Below are positions 17,427 through 26,170 of a DNA stretch of 64,000 nt, one piece after another (position 1 is the first letter of the stretch; each line of letters starts with the position of its first letter). The notes beneath the pieces are model-generated. The model was not told where the DNA came from. It ran no database searches and worked only from the letters and a program-made list of their open reading frames with translations. The position numbers and the translations under genes are program-made. The DNA lies in the NCBI GenBank assembly GCA_035496935.1, contig DATJED010000010.1, positions 124,001-188,000 on the forward strand, read 5' to 3'. The DNA comes from Pseudopedobacter sp035496935 (lineage in GTDB: Bacteria > Bacteroidota > Bacteroidia > Sphingobacteriales > Sphingobacteriaceae).

Positions 17427-18251
17427 TTAGTTGTTTTCATGCTTATAAACATGCAAATCTCTCTGTGGAAACGGGATAGAAATGCCAGCTTTGTCAAATG
17501 CTTTTTTCACCTGCTCCAATTTTGTAAGGTAAACGTCCCAAAATTCAGTGTTGTTTACCAAAGCTCTAACTCTAATGTTTACAGAATTGTCGCCCAAACT
17601 ATCTACATATATATATGGCTTTTCTCTATCTATAATCCGTTCATCAGAATAAATCACTTCTTTTATAATTGATTTTGCTTGGTCAATATCATCGTTGTAG
17701 CCAATACCAAAAATCCATTGCATTGTTCTAGCAGGTTCTGTGCTGTAGTTGGTGATGACATCGTTGTAAAGTTTTCCGTTTGGAATGATGATGGTTTTAT
17801 TATCGTAACTTTTTAAAACGGTGTGGAAAATTTGAATTTCTGATACCGAGGCAATAACTCCCTGCGTTTCAATCACGTCGCCTACTCTAAATGGTTTTAA
17901 TATTAAAATTAAAATGCCTCCGGCAAAATTCGCCAAACTTCCCTGTAAAGCTAAACCAATAGCCAAACCTGCGGCCCCTAAAATAGCGATGAAGGAAGTC
18001 ATTTCTATCCCTAGAGTTGAGAGGATAGTTAATATCAAAAGTATTAGCAAAATGTTTTGCACAAGACTTCTCAAGAAAACGCGTAAGGAGGGATCAACAT
18101 TTTTGCGATCCATTAAATTGGCGAAAGCTTTAGATAAAAACTTCACGATTTGCCAACCTATAAATGCAATTAATACAGCTTTAATTAACGCAATTCCTAA
18201 GTCGGCTCCTTTTGTAACTAAAAATAACTTTGCTTGTTCTAAATATTCCAT
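17427..18251 (-). CDS. Small mechanosensitive channel, MscS family
   Basis: A 274-residue channel with three membrane segments followed by a cytoplasmic beta domain. The pore-lining helix carries AILGAAGLAIGLALQGSLANFAGG, the Gly/Ala-rich MscS TM3 signature, and the next segment has FRVGDVIETQGVIASVSEI and NGKLYNDVITNYS. MscS channels open when membrane tension rises and release solutes on osmotic downshock. It is co-directional with the antiporter, an osmotic-homeostasis pairing. Confidence 0.92.
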   Translation of the reverse strand: MEYLEQAKLFLVTKGADLGIALIKAVLIAFIGWQIVKFLSKAFANLMDRKNVDPSLRVFLRSLVQNILLILLILTILSTLGIEMTSFIAILGAAGLAIGLALQGSLANFAGGILILILKPFRVGDVIETQGVIASVSEIQIFHTVLKSYDNKTIIIPNGKLYNDVITNYSTEPARTMQWIFGIGYNDDIDQAKSIIKEVIYSDERIIDREKPYIYVDSLGDNSVNIRVRALVNNTEFWDVYLTKLEQVKKAFDKAGISIPFPQRDLHVYKHENN

Positions 18252-18287
18252 ATTTGTTTGTTTGGTAGAGGAAAAAGAAGATGAGTT

Positions 18288-19472
18288 TTATAGTTCAGAA
18301 ATTACATTGATGATGGTTTCACAAGCGAATTTTATCTCGTTTTCTGTGATGGTTAACGGTGGCGCAATTCTCAGCGCCGAATCGCAATGCAAAAACCAGT
18401 CGATGATTATTCCCCGCTCAATACATTTTTTACTTACTTCTTCTACTTCGTTAAAGTTTTCCAGTTCTACTGCAATCATCAAGCCTAAACGCCTAACCTC
18501 TTTTATTTTTGGATGAACTAATAAACTTTTAAATAGGTTTTCGCGTTGTTTTACACCCCCGACCAAATTTTCGTCTATAACCGTGTTCAAAGCCGCCAAG
18601 CCAGCGGCGCAACTTACCGGATGACCACCAAAAGTGGTGATATGCCCCAAAATTGGATTATCCTTTAAAGCGCCCATAATCTCGTTCGACGATATAAAAG
18701 CGCCAATCGGCATTCCGCCACCCATTCCTTTGGCAATTAGTAAAATATCCGGAACAATGCCAAAATGTTCAAAAGCAAAAAGTTTCCCGGTACGCCCGAA
18801 ACCGGTTTGTATCTCGTCAAAAATCAGTAGTGTTCCGGTTTCCGAACATTTCTTACGCAAGGCTTGGATATAATCAAAATCTGGAATGCGGATGCCGGCT
18901 TCTCCTTGCACTGCTTCTAAAATTACCGCGGCGGTTTTTATAGTGATGTTGTATAATTCCTCGGTTTGGTTAAGGTTTATGAATTTAATATCGGGCAATA
19001 AAGGCCGGTAAGCCTGTTTGTAGTATTCGTTGCCCATTACGCTTAACGCACCGTGTGTACTGCCGTGGTAGGCACCATTAAAGGAAATAATTTCGGAACG
19101 GTTAGTGTGCTTTTTAGCGAGTTTTAATGCGCCCTCCGTAGCCTCGGCGCCAGAGTTAGTAAAATAAACGGATGATAAATTTTCAGGCAAAACCTCGCTT
19201 AACCGATGGGCGAACTTTACCTGTGGCGATTGGATAAACTCGCCATAAACGGTTACATGCAGGTGTTTTTCAAGCTGTTGCTGTATGGCATTAATTACGT
19301 TTGGATGTCGGTGCCCGATGTTGCTGACCGCAAAGCCTGATACCAAATCAAGATATTTTTTTCCGGAAGGATCATATAAGTAGCAGCCTTCTGCTTTTTC
19401 AACTTCTAAAAGTCGAGGAAAATTTGATGTTTGAGCGGTATTTAATAAAAAAAGCTGTTTTTGACTTAACAT
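18288..19472 (-). CDS. Class III aminotransferase (ornithine/acetylornithine type)
   Basis: A 394-residue PLP enzyme. I start it at MLSQKQLFLLNTA and not five codons upstream, because those codons contain the promoter element TATCTTTG. YFTNSGAEATEGALKLAKKHT, LLIFDEIQTGFGRTGK and the PLP-lysine segment LIAKGMGGGMPIGAF are clear class III motifs. It resembles acetylornithine and ornithine aminotransferases, but no arginine genes are adjacent and the substrate is unknown. Confidence 0.87.
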   Translation of the reverse strand: MLSQKQLFLLNTAQTSNFPRLLEVEKAEGCYLYDPSGKKYLDLVSGFAVSNIGHRHPNVINAIQQQLEKHLHVTVYGEFIQSPQVKFAHRLSEVLPENLSSVYFTNSGAEATEGALKLAKKHTNRSEIISFNGAYHGSTHGALSVMGNEYYKQAYRPLLPDIKFINLNQTEELYNITIKTAAVILEAVQGEAGIRIPDFDYIQALRKKCSETGTLLIFDEIQTGFGRTGKLFAFEHFGIVPDILLIAKGMGGGMPIGAFISSNEIMGALKDNPILGHITTFGGHPVSCAAGLAALNTVIDENLVGGVKQRENLFKSLLVHPKIKEVRRLGLMIAVELENFNEVEEVSKKCIERGIIIDWFLHCDSALRIAPPLTITENEIKFACETIINVISEL

Positions 19473-19476
19473 GTTG

Positions 19477-19484
19477 CAAAGATA
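19477..19484 (-). promoter_or_regulatory. TAnnTTTG promoter almost touching the start codon
   Basis: Minus-strand TATCTTTG ends 5 bases before the ATG at 19472. With the usual spacing, transcription would begin at or next to the start codon, giving a leaderless or near-leaderless message. Confidence 0.6.
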
Positions 19485-19520
19485 CATTAATTCGTAAATC
19501 TGCTTTTAAGCCAGCGTCAG

Positions 19521-19952
19521 CTAATTTTCTGGAGGTCGGTTTTTTAATTGCTTGATGAGTTCTTCTCTAAAATCCCGTTCGGCTTGATAGAGTTTTTTAA
19601 GTTTTTCTGGTGGCAGAACCTTGCCGAAAGCTATCCGATATTTCTTCTTCAATTCTAATATTTTACTCTCATAATAGAAGTCATCATCAATCGCTTTTTC
19701 TGGATTGACGCTACTGACAAGCCTGCTTTTCCTTTTTTCTGCAAGCAATTGACTCCATTCTGACTGATATTGTTTGTATAAAGGCCAAAATTCTTGAGAT
19801 TCATCTGCGCTTAGGTTTAAGCGTCCGGATATATAACCAAATTTAATCGCTTCAATTTGTTTCGACTTTTTAATTTGTTTTTGTGCAACTGAAACGTTAA
19901 TCTGGCAAACAGAAAAGATGATAATGAATATAGAATTTATTAGTAGTTTCAT
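19521..19952 (-). CDS. Exported protein downstream of an ECF sigma operon
   Basis: A 143-residue protein started at MKLLINSIFIIIFSVCQINVSVAQ, a signal peptide; the open frame extends 13 codons upstream into the preceding gene. The mature part is helical and charged, with FGYISGRLNLSADESQEFWPLYKQY and KLKKLYQAERDFREEL, reminiscent of the helical hairpins of periplasmic Spy/CpxP-like sensors. That similarity is by pattern only. Third gene of sigma factor, membrane protein, exported protein, spaced 10 bases from the previous stop. Confidence 0.7.
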   Translation of the reverse strand: MKLLINSIFIIIFSVCQINVSVAQKQIKKSKQIEAIKFGYISGRLNLSADESQEFWPLYKQYQSEWSQLLAEKRKSRLVSSVNPEKAIDDDFYYESKILELKKKYRIAFGKVLPPEKLKKLYQAERDFREELIKQLKNRPPEN

Positions 19953-19962
19953 TCTTGGCAAA

Positions 19963-20541
19963 TTAATTAGTTTTATCCACGTTAAAATCATCGATACTTA
20001 AATTTTCGTCGATGTTATCAATTAGCATAGGTAAATCGTTTCCGTCTGTATGCTGGTTTAAATAGCTTTCTATTTCTTTCGCTGGTATTTTTGAAAGTTG
20101 CGAATCTAATGAAGTTTCGTTTTTTACGTTGAAATAAATACCTAAAGATGTGGTTAGCAAAATACAAGCAGCAGCGGCGTATCTTATAAAATGTAGCCCA
20201 ATTACTTTTGATGTTTTGGGTTTTATATTAACGCTGTTTTGTATGCTCTTTTGTGAATCCGAGAAATAATTAGCCGGCACATTAAAACCATCGTTTTCGG
20301 TTTTTATGCTATCTAAATAAACTTCGGATTGGATTTTATGGCCAAGATTTTCAAAATAATCCACAGGTACCTTAAAGTGGGTTTCGTTGCCCGCCAGTTT
20401 GTCAAGTTTTATTTGACTTAAAACCTGTTCTGGCAAATTTTCAAAATAACCTTCAGGGGTTTTAAAAGAATTTTCTCTGCTAAGTTTTGCTAAAAAAGGC
20501 CCTTCTTTTTCCAGTTCCATGTTTTCGTCCTCGCTTTTCAT
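19963..20541 (-). CDS. Probable anti-sigma membrane protein with three 30-residue repeats
   Basis: A 192-residue protein with a cytoplasmic N-terminal half, one membrane segment at about 118-138 (HFIRYAAAACILLTTSLGI) and a short acidic tail. The N-terminal half has three copies of a motif at exactly 30-residue spacing: FKTPEGYFENL at 26, FKVPVDYFENL at 56 and FNVPANYFSDS at 86. It follows an ECF sigma gene by 31 bases and has anti-sigma topology, but lacks a visible zinc-binding ZAS motif. A start at M8 is also possible. Confidence 0.7.
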   Translation of the reverse strand: MKSEDENMELEKEGPFLAKLSRENSFKTPEGYFENLPEQVLSQIKLDKLAGNETHFKVPVDYFENLGHKIQSEVYLDSIKTENDGFNVPANYFSDSQKSIQNSVNIKPKTSKVIGLHFIRYAAAACILLTTSLGIYFNVKNETSLDSQLSKIPAKEIESYLNQHTDGNDLPMLIDNIDENLSIDDFNVDKTN

Positions 20542-20572
20542 AACTTAATTGATTGATTTTAACGGAAAAGGT

Positions 20573-21121
20573 TTAATCTGTTGACAATAAGTAATGTTCT
20601 ATTTTTTTTACCGCCAAGTGGTACGATGCTTTTAAGGCGCCCACGCTAGTACCTAAAACGTCCGAAATTTCTTGAAATTTCATATCGTCATAATACTTCA
20701 TATTAAACACAAGCTTTTGTTTCTCGGGCAAAGTAAGTAGGGCTTGTTGCAATTTTTTTTGGATGGCATCGCCCGAAAAGTAATTCTCTTCGTTTAAATT
20801 ATCAGTAAGTTGTTCGGGCAATCCATCAAGCGAAACGTTATTTTTAGCTTTCTTTTTGTTTAAAAAAGTAATGCACTCGTTACTTGCAATGCGGTAAAGC
20901 CAGGTGTAAAGTTGGGCATCCTGCCTAAAATTGGATAAGTTTTTCCAAACTTTTATAAAAACATCCTGTACCAAATCGTCTGCATCATCGTGGTTTAAAA
21001 CCATGCGTCTAATATGCCAGTAAACTTTCTGCTGATATTTTTTGAGCAATAGAGCGAAGGCCTCGTTGCGAGTTTTTTCCTCTTCAAATTTTTGAAGGAT
21101 CAGCGAGTCGTCTATCTCCAT
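20573..21121 (-). CDS. ECF-type RNA polymerase sigma factor
   Basis: A 182-residue sigma-70 family protein with only regions 2 and 4. Region 2 has DDADDLVQDVFIKVWKNL and TWLYRIASNECITFL; region 4 has LTLPEKQKLVFNMKYYDDMKFQEISDVLG with the helix-turn-helix GTSVGALKASYHLAVKKI. It directs polymerase to a stress or envelope regulon and is probably held by the membrane protein encoded next. It begins just past a terminator that ends the transketolase operon. Confidence 0.92.
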   Translation of the reverse strand: MEIDDSLILQKFEEEKTRNEAFALLLKKYQQKVYWHIRRMVLNHDDADDLVQDVFIKVWKNLSNFRQDAQLYTWLYRIASNECITFLNKKKAKNNVSLDGLPEQLTDNLNEENYFSGDAIQKKLQQALLTLPEKQKLVFNMKYYDDMKFQEISDVLGTSVGALKASYHLAVKKIEHYLLSTD

Positions 21122-21134
21122 TTTTTTAAAATAA

Positions 21135-21163
21135 TAAGCCGAAGGTATTTAGACTTCGGCTTA
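21135..21163 (-). terminator. Terminator after the transketolase pair
   Basis: A perfect 10-base inverted repeat, TAAGCCGAAG and CTTCGGCTTA, with a 9-base loop, followed on the minus strand by an AT-rich tract. It separates the transketolase genes from the sigma factor. Confidence 0.8.
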
Positions 21164-21186
21164 ACGTGAACGAGTTGTTGCGAAAA

Positions 21187-22140
21187 TTATTTTCTTTTCA
21201 TTACTTTTTTCACAGCCTCAACAATATTGCTACTGTCTAAACCATATTTTTTCATCAATTCCGCGGGTTTTCCACTTTCGCCGAAGGTATCATTTACCGC
21301 AACAAATTCCATTGGCGTTGGGTGCGTAGTTGATAATAATTGAGCAATGCTTTCGCCCAAGCCACCGTAACGGTTATGCTCTTCGCAAGTTACTACGCAA
21401 CCTGTTTTTCTGGCCGATTTTAATACAGCTTCTTCATCTAATGGTTTTATGGTGTGGATGTTGATGATTTCCGCATCAATTCCTTCCTCGGCCAGTTTTT
21501 CGCCTGCTAAAATTGCTTCCCAAACTAAATGTCCGGTTGCAAAAATACTTACATCAGCGCCTTCGTTAACCATCCAAGCTTTACCAATCTCGAATTTTTG
21601 GTTAGGATCTGTAAAAACAGGAACTACCGGACGACCAAAGCGCAGGTAAACAGGACCTTCAAACTCTGCAATAGCCTCTGTCGCTGCCTTTGTTTGGTTG
21701 TAGTCGCAAGGATTAATTACTGTCATCCCTGGCAACATTTTCATCATCCCTATATCTTCTAAGATTTGGTGGGTTGCACCATCTTCTCCTAAAGTTAAAC
21801 CGGCATGAGAAGCGCAAATTTTAACGTTTTTATTGGAGTAAGCAATTGACTGGCGGATTTGGTCGTAAACCCTTCCGGTAGAAAAGTTGGCGAATGTTCC
21901 GGTAAAAGGAACTTTTCCACCAATGGTTAAACCTGCAGCAATTCCCATCATGTTTGCCTCGGCAATACCAACTTGTACAAATCTTTCAGGAAAAGCATTG
22001 ATGAAATCCTGCATTTTTAAAGAACCTACTAAATCTGCACAAAGGGCAACCACTTGGTCGTTCTTTTTGCCAGCTTCTAAAAGTCCTGCTCCAAAACCAG
22101 AGCGGGTATCCTTACTTTCTGTATATGTATATTTTTTCAT
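21187..22140 (-). CDS. Transketolase, C-terminal subunit
   Basis: A 317-residue protein matching the pyrimidine-binding and C-terminal domains of transketolase: GIAEANMMGIAAGLTIGGKVPF, ICASHAGLTLGEDGATHQ and a late EEHNRYGGLGESIAQLL. The enzyme transfers two-carbon units between sugar phosphates in the pentose phosphate pathway. The N-terminal half is encoded immediately upstream as a separate protein, so the active enzyme should be a two-subunit assembly. A perfect 14-base tandem lies in the gap between the two genes. Confidence 0.9.
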   Translation of the reverse strand: MKKYTYTESKDTRSGFGAGLLEAGKKNDQVVALCADLVGSLKMQDFINAFPERFVQVGIAEANMMGIAAGLTIGGKVPFTGTFANFSTGRVYDQIRQSIAYSNKNVKICASHAGLTLGEDGATHQILEDIGMMKMLPGMTVINPCDYNQTKAATEAIAEFEGPVYLRFGRPVVPVFTDPNQKFEIGKAWMVNEGADVSIFATGHLVWEAILAGEKLAEEGIDAEIINIHTIKPLDEEAVLKSARKTGCVVTCEEHNRYGGLGESIAQLLSTTHPTPMEFVAVNDTFGESGKPAELMKKYGLDSSNIVEAVKKVMKRK

Positions 22141-22169
22141 TTATTTCTATTTTCAGTAAAGTCAATCGT

Positions 22170-22197
22170 TTGACTTTATACTTTTGACTTTATACTT
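22170..22197 (+). repeat. Perfect 14-base tandem repeat
   Basis: TTGACTTTATACTT occurs twice back to back in the 65-base gap between the transketolase halves. A reverse-oriented relative is at 5010-5032. Confidence 0.75.
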
Positions 22198-22205
22198 TAA
22201 TTAAA

Positions 22206-23051
22206 CTAGTAATCCCCGTAGCTTTCTTCTAATTGTGCCAAAGCGGCGTCAAGTTGTTCTTTGTTTGGCGCAACACCATGCCATTTGTGAGATCCTTCCA
22301 TAAAATCAACACCTTTGCCCATTTCGGTTTTCATTAAAATCATAATAGGTTTTCCGTTGCCTGTTTTTGATTTCGCGATTTCTAAAGTGCGTACAACTTC
22401 GTCCATTTCGTTTCCATCCATGTGCAAAACTTCCCAACCAAAAGCCGAGAATTTTTGGTGTAAATCAGCTAAACCTAAAACTTTGTCTGTTGGGCCATCA
22501 ATTTGTTGTCCGTTAACATCCACTACAGAAATTAAATTATCTACTTTATTAAACGGAGCAAACATTGCAGCTTCCCAGTTTTGGCCTTCTTGCAGTTCCC
22601 CATCGCCATGTAAAGTGTAAACAATTCTATCGTCGTTATTTAGTTTTTTTGCTAAGGCGGCGCCAATTGCAACAGACATTCCTTGTCCCAAAGAACCAGA
22701 TGCTACCCTAACCCCAGGTAAACCTTCGTGGGTAGTTGGGTGCCCTTGCACCCTTGAGTTTAATTTTCTGAAAGTTTTTAATTCTTCAATATCAAAATAT
22801 CCTGATCTGGCTAATACGCTATAAAATACAGGAGAGATGTGTCCGTTTGATAAAAAGAAAATATCTTCTCCGATACCGTCCATATTGAAAGATGGATCAT
22901 GTTTCATTATCTTGAAGTATAACGCAACAAGGTAGTCAGTGCAACCTAAAGAACCTCCCGGATGCCCAGATTGGCATTCGTAAACCATACGTACAATATC
23001 TCTTCTTACTTGAGAAGCCATACGTTTTAAATCGTCATTTTCTAATGTCAT
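22206..23051 (-). CDS. Transketolase, N-terminal subunit
   Basis: A 281-residue thiamine-diphosphate-binding subunit, started at MTLENDDLKRMASQVRRDI; the open frame extends 49 codons upstream but that part is not family-like. SGHPGGSLGCTDYLVAL, the ThDP motif HGDGELQEGQNWEAAMFA and DVNGQQIDGPTD are visible. It pairs with the C-terminal subunit encoded 65 bases downstream. The upstream region carries TACTTTAG, one base off the promoter consensus. Confidence 0.9.
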   Translation of the reverse strand: MTLENDDLKRMASQVRRDIVRMVYECQSGHPGGSLGCTDYLVALYFKIMKHDPSFNMDGIGEDIFFLSNGHISPVFYSVLARSGYFDIEELKTFRKLNSRVQGHPTTHEGLPGVRVASGSLGQGMSVAIGAALAKKLNNDDRIVYTLHGDGELQEGQNWEAAMFAPFNKVDNLISVVDVNGQQIDGPTDKVLGLADLHQKFSAFGWEVLHMDGNEMDEVVRTLEIAKSKTGNGKPIMILMKTEMGKGVDFMEGSHKWHGVAPNKEQLDAALAQLEESYGDY

Positions 23052-23255
23052 AATCAATTTTGTAATAATCCAGCTAAAGTATAAAAAATACCGGAATCTG
23101 CTAAAGTTTATTGGGAGCGGAGATGTTAACAACATGTTGTGGAAAACTTTTGCCGTAGAATACTTTTTTATAAATAATCTTTGTTTATTGAACATCAACC
23201 ATGATTGTTTATGTTGATAATGTTTATAACTAAGCGTTGATAACTTTTTGATAAC

Positions 23256-23969
23256 ATGAAAAAAACTTTACCAAGGATAATTTTTCTTAAAAAACTACCA
23301 TTAATTTATGGCTTTGCGCTTTTTGTTATTTTAAACTTTTGTTTCAATGTAACGGGTTTTGCGCAGGGAGCTGTTGGCATTGGTACTTTAACTCCTGATA
23401 AAAGTGCGGCTTTAGATGTTTCGTCTACAAGCGCTGGCCTCTTGGTTCCACGGATGACGCTTGCGCAACGTAATGCTATTGCTACGCCGGCTAATGGGTT
23501 GATGATTTATAACACAAATGATTTAAAATTTAATTACTGGAACGGTTCTAAGTGGGAAGAAATTGGCGGAGGTATAACTTGGTTTACTGGGCAAGGTCAG
23601 CCAGCAGACATGGGAAAAGTAAACGACCTGTATTTGGATGAACAAACCGGTGAAATTTATCAGAGAGTTTATGATTCGCTGAATCCATTGGTGCTAATTT
23701 GGAGCAGGTTTAACTTCAATAAAAATAATAAAAAGCAATTTACACTAACAGCTAAAACAGCTCCAACTGGTTATTCAAAGCAAGATTTTACTTTTCAGGG
23801 TGCCGGTACAACAAATGCTGTTGTTTGTTCCCCTAGTTTTGCTTTGCCGGATGGTGTAATTATTTCTCACGCTTGGGTAAGTGCTCCTAATGTAATCTCA
23901 GTAAAGTTTTATAATACAACAGCATCTCCAATTCCTCTTAATGGGAGTTACCAAATCGCTATTTTTTAA
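23256..23969 (+). CDS. Exported protein of the 'AVGIGTLTPDKSAALDV' type
   Basis: A 237-residue protein with a signal peptide ending near TGFAQ at residue 37. The mature part begins AVGIGTLTPDKSAALDVSST and has GLLVPRMTLAQRNAI and GLMIYNTNDLKFNYWNGSKW, a layout common in Bacteroidota surface proteins and reminiscent of tail-fibre stems. The C-terminal ~90 residues are an unrecognised beta-rich domain. First gene of an operon with a type B sorting-domain protein, PorP/SprF and OmpA, so it is probably an outer-surface component. Confidence 0.72.
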   Translation: MKKTLPRIIFLKKLPLIYGFALFVILNFCFNVTGFAQGAVGIGTLTPDKSAALDVSSTSAGLLVPRMTLAQRNAIATPANGLMIYNTNDLKFNYWNGSKWEEIGGGITWFTGQGQPADMGKVNDLYLDEQTGEIYQRVYDSLNPLVLIWSRFNFNKNNKKQFTLTAKTAPTGYSKQDFTFQGAGTTNAVVCSPSFALPDGVIISHAWVSAPNVISVKFYNTTASPIPLNGSYQIAIF

Positions 23970-23978
23970 TTTTTGTTG

Positions 23979-25190
23979 ATGAAGATTAAAAATAAAATAT
24001 TCTTTAATAGTTTTCTGATGCTGATGGTTTCATCGGCTTCAATAAATGCTCAGTTTGTAAATAGCGGTAGTAACCTAGTGGTACAAAACGGAGCGGTGTT
24101 AACTATTAACGGCGATTTTAGGAATTTAACTGGTTCGGTGCTAAATTTTGGTGCGTTAAACGTAAGCGGTAATTGGGTTAATAATGACCCAGCAGGTGTT
24201 TTTCAATTGGCATCAACCGGAACAACTAATTTAAACGGTACAAATCAAACAATTGGTGGTACTCAAAAAACAGTTTTCCCGAATTTGGTTTTGCAGGGCA
24301 CAGGTGTTAAAAAATTGCTCGCTGATGCGGATGTGCGATCCACATTGAATATTAACGATCTTGAGTTTGCCTTAGAAGATAAAAACCTGGAAATTTTAGG
24401 CACAGCGGTAACTTCACTAAGTTATAATACAGGGTTTATAAGTACAGATTTAAAAGGGTATTTATACAGACATACCAATACAGCGGCAGATTACAGCTAT
24501 CCTTTAGGTTCAAAAATTACGGGAAGTTTGGTTTATCGTCCGGTAACTATTAAAACTGCCGACAATCTTGACAACGTTATTGGTTTAAGCTTTGTTGATA
24601 AGGATCCAACAACGGAAGGTTATAGCAGAACATCCAAACGTTTTGATGTAAACGAAATCAATCCAAAATACTTTTATCTAGCCGATCAAAAATCCGGAAC
24701 TAGCGCACTTGAATATCAATTTTTATTTGATAAAACAATAGATGGCGATTTTAACCAGTTGGTTAAATGGATAAACTTTGGTCTTTGGGAAAAAGCAGGC
24801 GTCTCCAATGTCCGTCCGGTATCTACTGCTCAACCAGATATAAAAATGGTTACGCTTACAACCCTAAAGCCTGTAGGCAAATTGCCTTTAACCATGTCGT
24901 TTATTACACCAACTAACGATCCTATTACCATTTTCAATAGCTTCTCGCCAGATGGGGACGGTAAAAACGATACGTGGGAAATCAAGAATATCGATCTTTT
25001 TCCGGATAATGAACTTACCATTTTAAACCGGTGGGGAAGCGAAATTGTAAAGGTTAAAGGTTACAATAATGCGAACGCTTGGGACGGTGCTGGCTTAAAC
25101 AACGGTACCTATTTTTACTTGTTAAAAGTAAATATTAATAACGAGGCCAAAGTTTATAAAGGCTTCATAACATTGCTAAAGAATGATTAA
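23979..25190 (+). CDS. Secreted protein with type IX (type B) sorting domain
   Basis: A 403-residue protein started at the ATG preceding KIKNKIFFNSF; two TTG codons lie just upstream. After the signal peptide come repeat-rich beta sequences (GDFRNLTGSVLNFGALNVSGNW). The last ~90 residues are a gliding-motility-type C-terminal domain: FNSFSPDGDGKNDTWEI, LTILNRWGSEIVKVKGY, NGTYFYLLKV. Type B domains are exported by the type IX system and are often encoded beside PorP/SprF-like proteins, as here. It overlaps the next gene by 8 bases. Confidence 0.87.
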   Translation: MKIKNKIFFNSFLMLMVSSASINAQFVNSGSNLVVQNGAVLTINGDFRNLTGSVLNFGALNVSGNWVNNDPAGVFQLASTGTTNLNGTNQTIGGTQKTVFPNLVLQGTGVKKLLADADVRSTLNINDLEFALEDKNLEILGTAVTSLSYNTGFISTDLKGYLYRHTNTAADYSYPLGSKITGSLVYRPVTIKTADNLDNVIGLSFVDKDPTTEGYSRTSKRFDVNEINPKYFYLADQKSGTSALEYQFLFDKTIDGDFNQLVKWINFGLWEKAGVSNVRPVSTAQPDIKMVTLTTLKPVGKLPLTMSFITPTNDPITIFNSFSPDGDGKNDTWEIKNIDLFPDNELTILNRWGSEIVKVKGYNNANAWDGAGLNNGTYFYLLKVNINNEAKVYKGFITLLKND

Positions 25191-26166
25191 AATAAAGAAA
25201 AGTGCACTGATATGCTTTGCTTTATTGGCAAGTACTTTTTATGCTGTTGCCCAACAAGATGCGCAGTATAGCCAGTACATGTTTAATACTTTGGTAATTA
25301 ATCCGGCTTATGCAGGCTACAAAGGCAGTTTAAATTTAAGCGCCTTACACCGTAGCCAATGGGTGGGTGTAACCGGTGCACCAAAAACACAATCATTAGT
25401 TTTAGATGGAAGTTTCGTCAGTGATAAAGTAGGTTTGGCTTTAACGGTTGTAAATGACAAAATTGGACTACAGGGGCAAACAAATGCATACTTTAATTAC
25501 GCCTATAAACTTAAGGTAAGCGGCGAAGGAACGCTGGCTTTTGGTTTGGGTTTAGGACTTGCCCAGTTCACTTTAAACAACGGAGATGCTCATTTTGACG
25601 ATCCATCAGACCCTAATTTTAACGGCGGTAAACTTTCTTTTATCGCTCCAGACGCTAGGGCAGGCGTACATTTTAGTACTGATAAATTTTACGCAGGATT
25701 GTCTGCTACCAACTTATTTTCTAAAGCTATCGATTATAGCACCGCAGCAAAAAACTTGGTAATTAAACAAGGACAAACATTTTTTTTAACAGCAGGTTAT
25801 TTAGTCGATGTAAATGATTTTTTGAAGTTTAAACCTTCGTTTCTGATTAAGGAAGACACTAAAGGACCGACAAATTTAGATGTCAACAATTTTTTCTTAT
25901 TGGGAGAAAAGGTGTGGGTTGGGGCTTCGTACAGAACATCACTTAACGTTTGGAAAAAGAAAAGTACGGTAGGTGCCGTAAAAGCAAGCGACGCAGTAGT
26001 GGGTTTAGTAGAAGTTTATGCCGGTAAAGGCTTTAGGGTAGGTTACGCTTACGATTATTCGGTTTCGGCATTGCAGGGTTTTGATAATGGCTCGCATGAA
26101 ATTTCTATAGGTTACACTTTTGGCGGTAAAAAGGAATATAGGATACTTTCACCACGATATTTTTAA
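25183..26166 (+). CDS. PorP/SprF-family outer membrane protein
   Basis: A 327-residue predicted beta-barrel with signal peptide MIKIKKSALICFALLASTFYAVAQ. DAQYSQYMFNTLVINPAYAGYKG just after cleavage is the family hallmark, and the C-terminus ends in an alternating strand GSHEISIGYTFGG. PorP/SprF proteins sit in the outer membrane and help export or anchor type B-sorted proteins. Coupled to the upstream cargo gene by an 8-base overlap and 4 bases before the OmpA gene. Confidence 0.92.
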   Translation: MIKIKKSALICFALLASTFYAVAQQDAQYSQYMFNTLVINPAYAGYKGSLNLSALHRSQWVGVTGAPKTQSLVLDGSFVSDKVGLALTVVNDKIGLQGQTNAYFNYAYKLKVSGEGTLAFGLGLGLAQFTLNNGDAHFDDPSDPNFNGGKLSFIAPDARAGVHFSTDKFYAGLSATNLFSKAIDYSTAAKNLVIKQGQTFFLTAGYLVDVNDFLKFKPSFLIKEDTKGPTNLDVNNFFLLGEKVWVGASYRTSLNVWKKKSTVGAVKASDAVVGLVEVYAGKGFRVGYAYDYSVSALQGFDNGSHEISIGYTFGGKKEYRILSPRYF

Positions 26167-26170
26167 GGCA

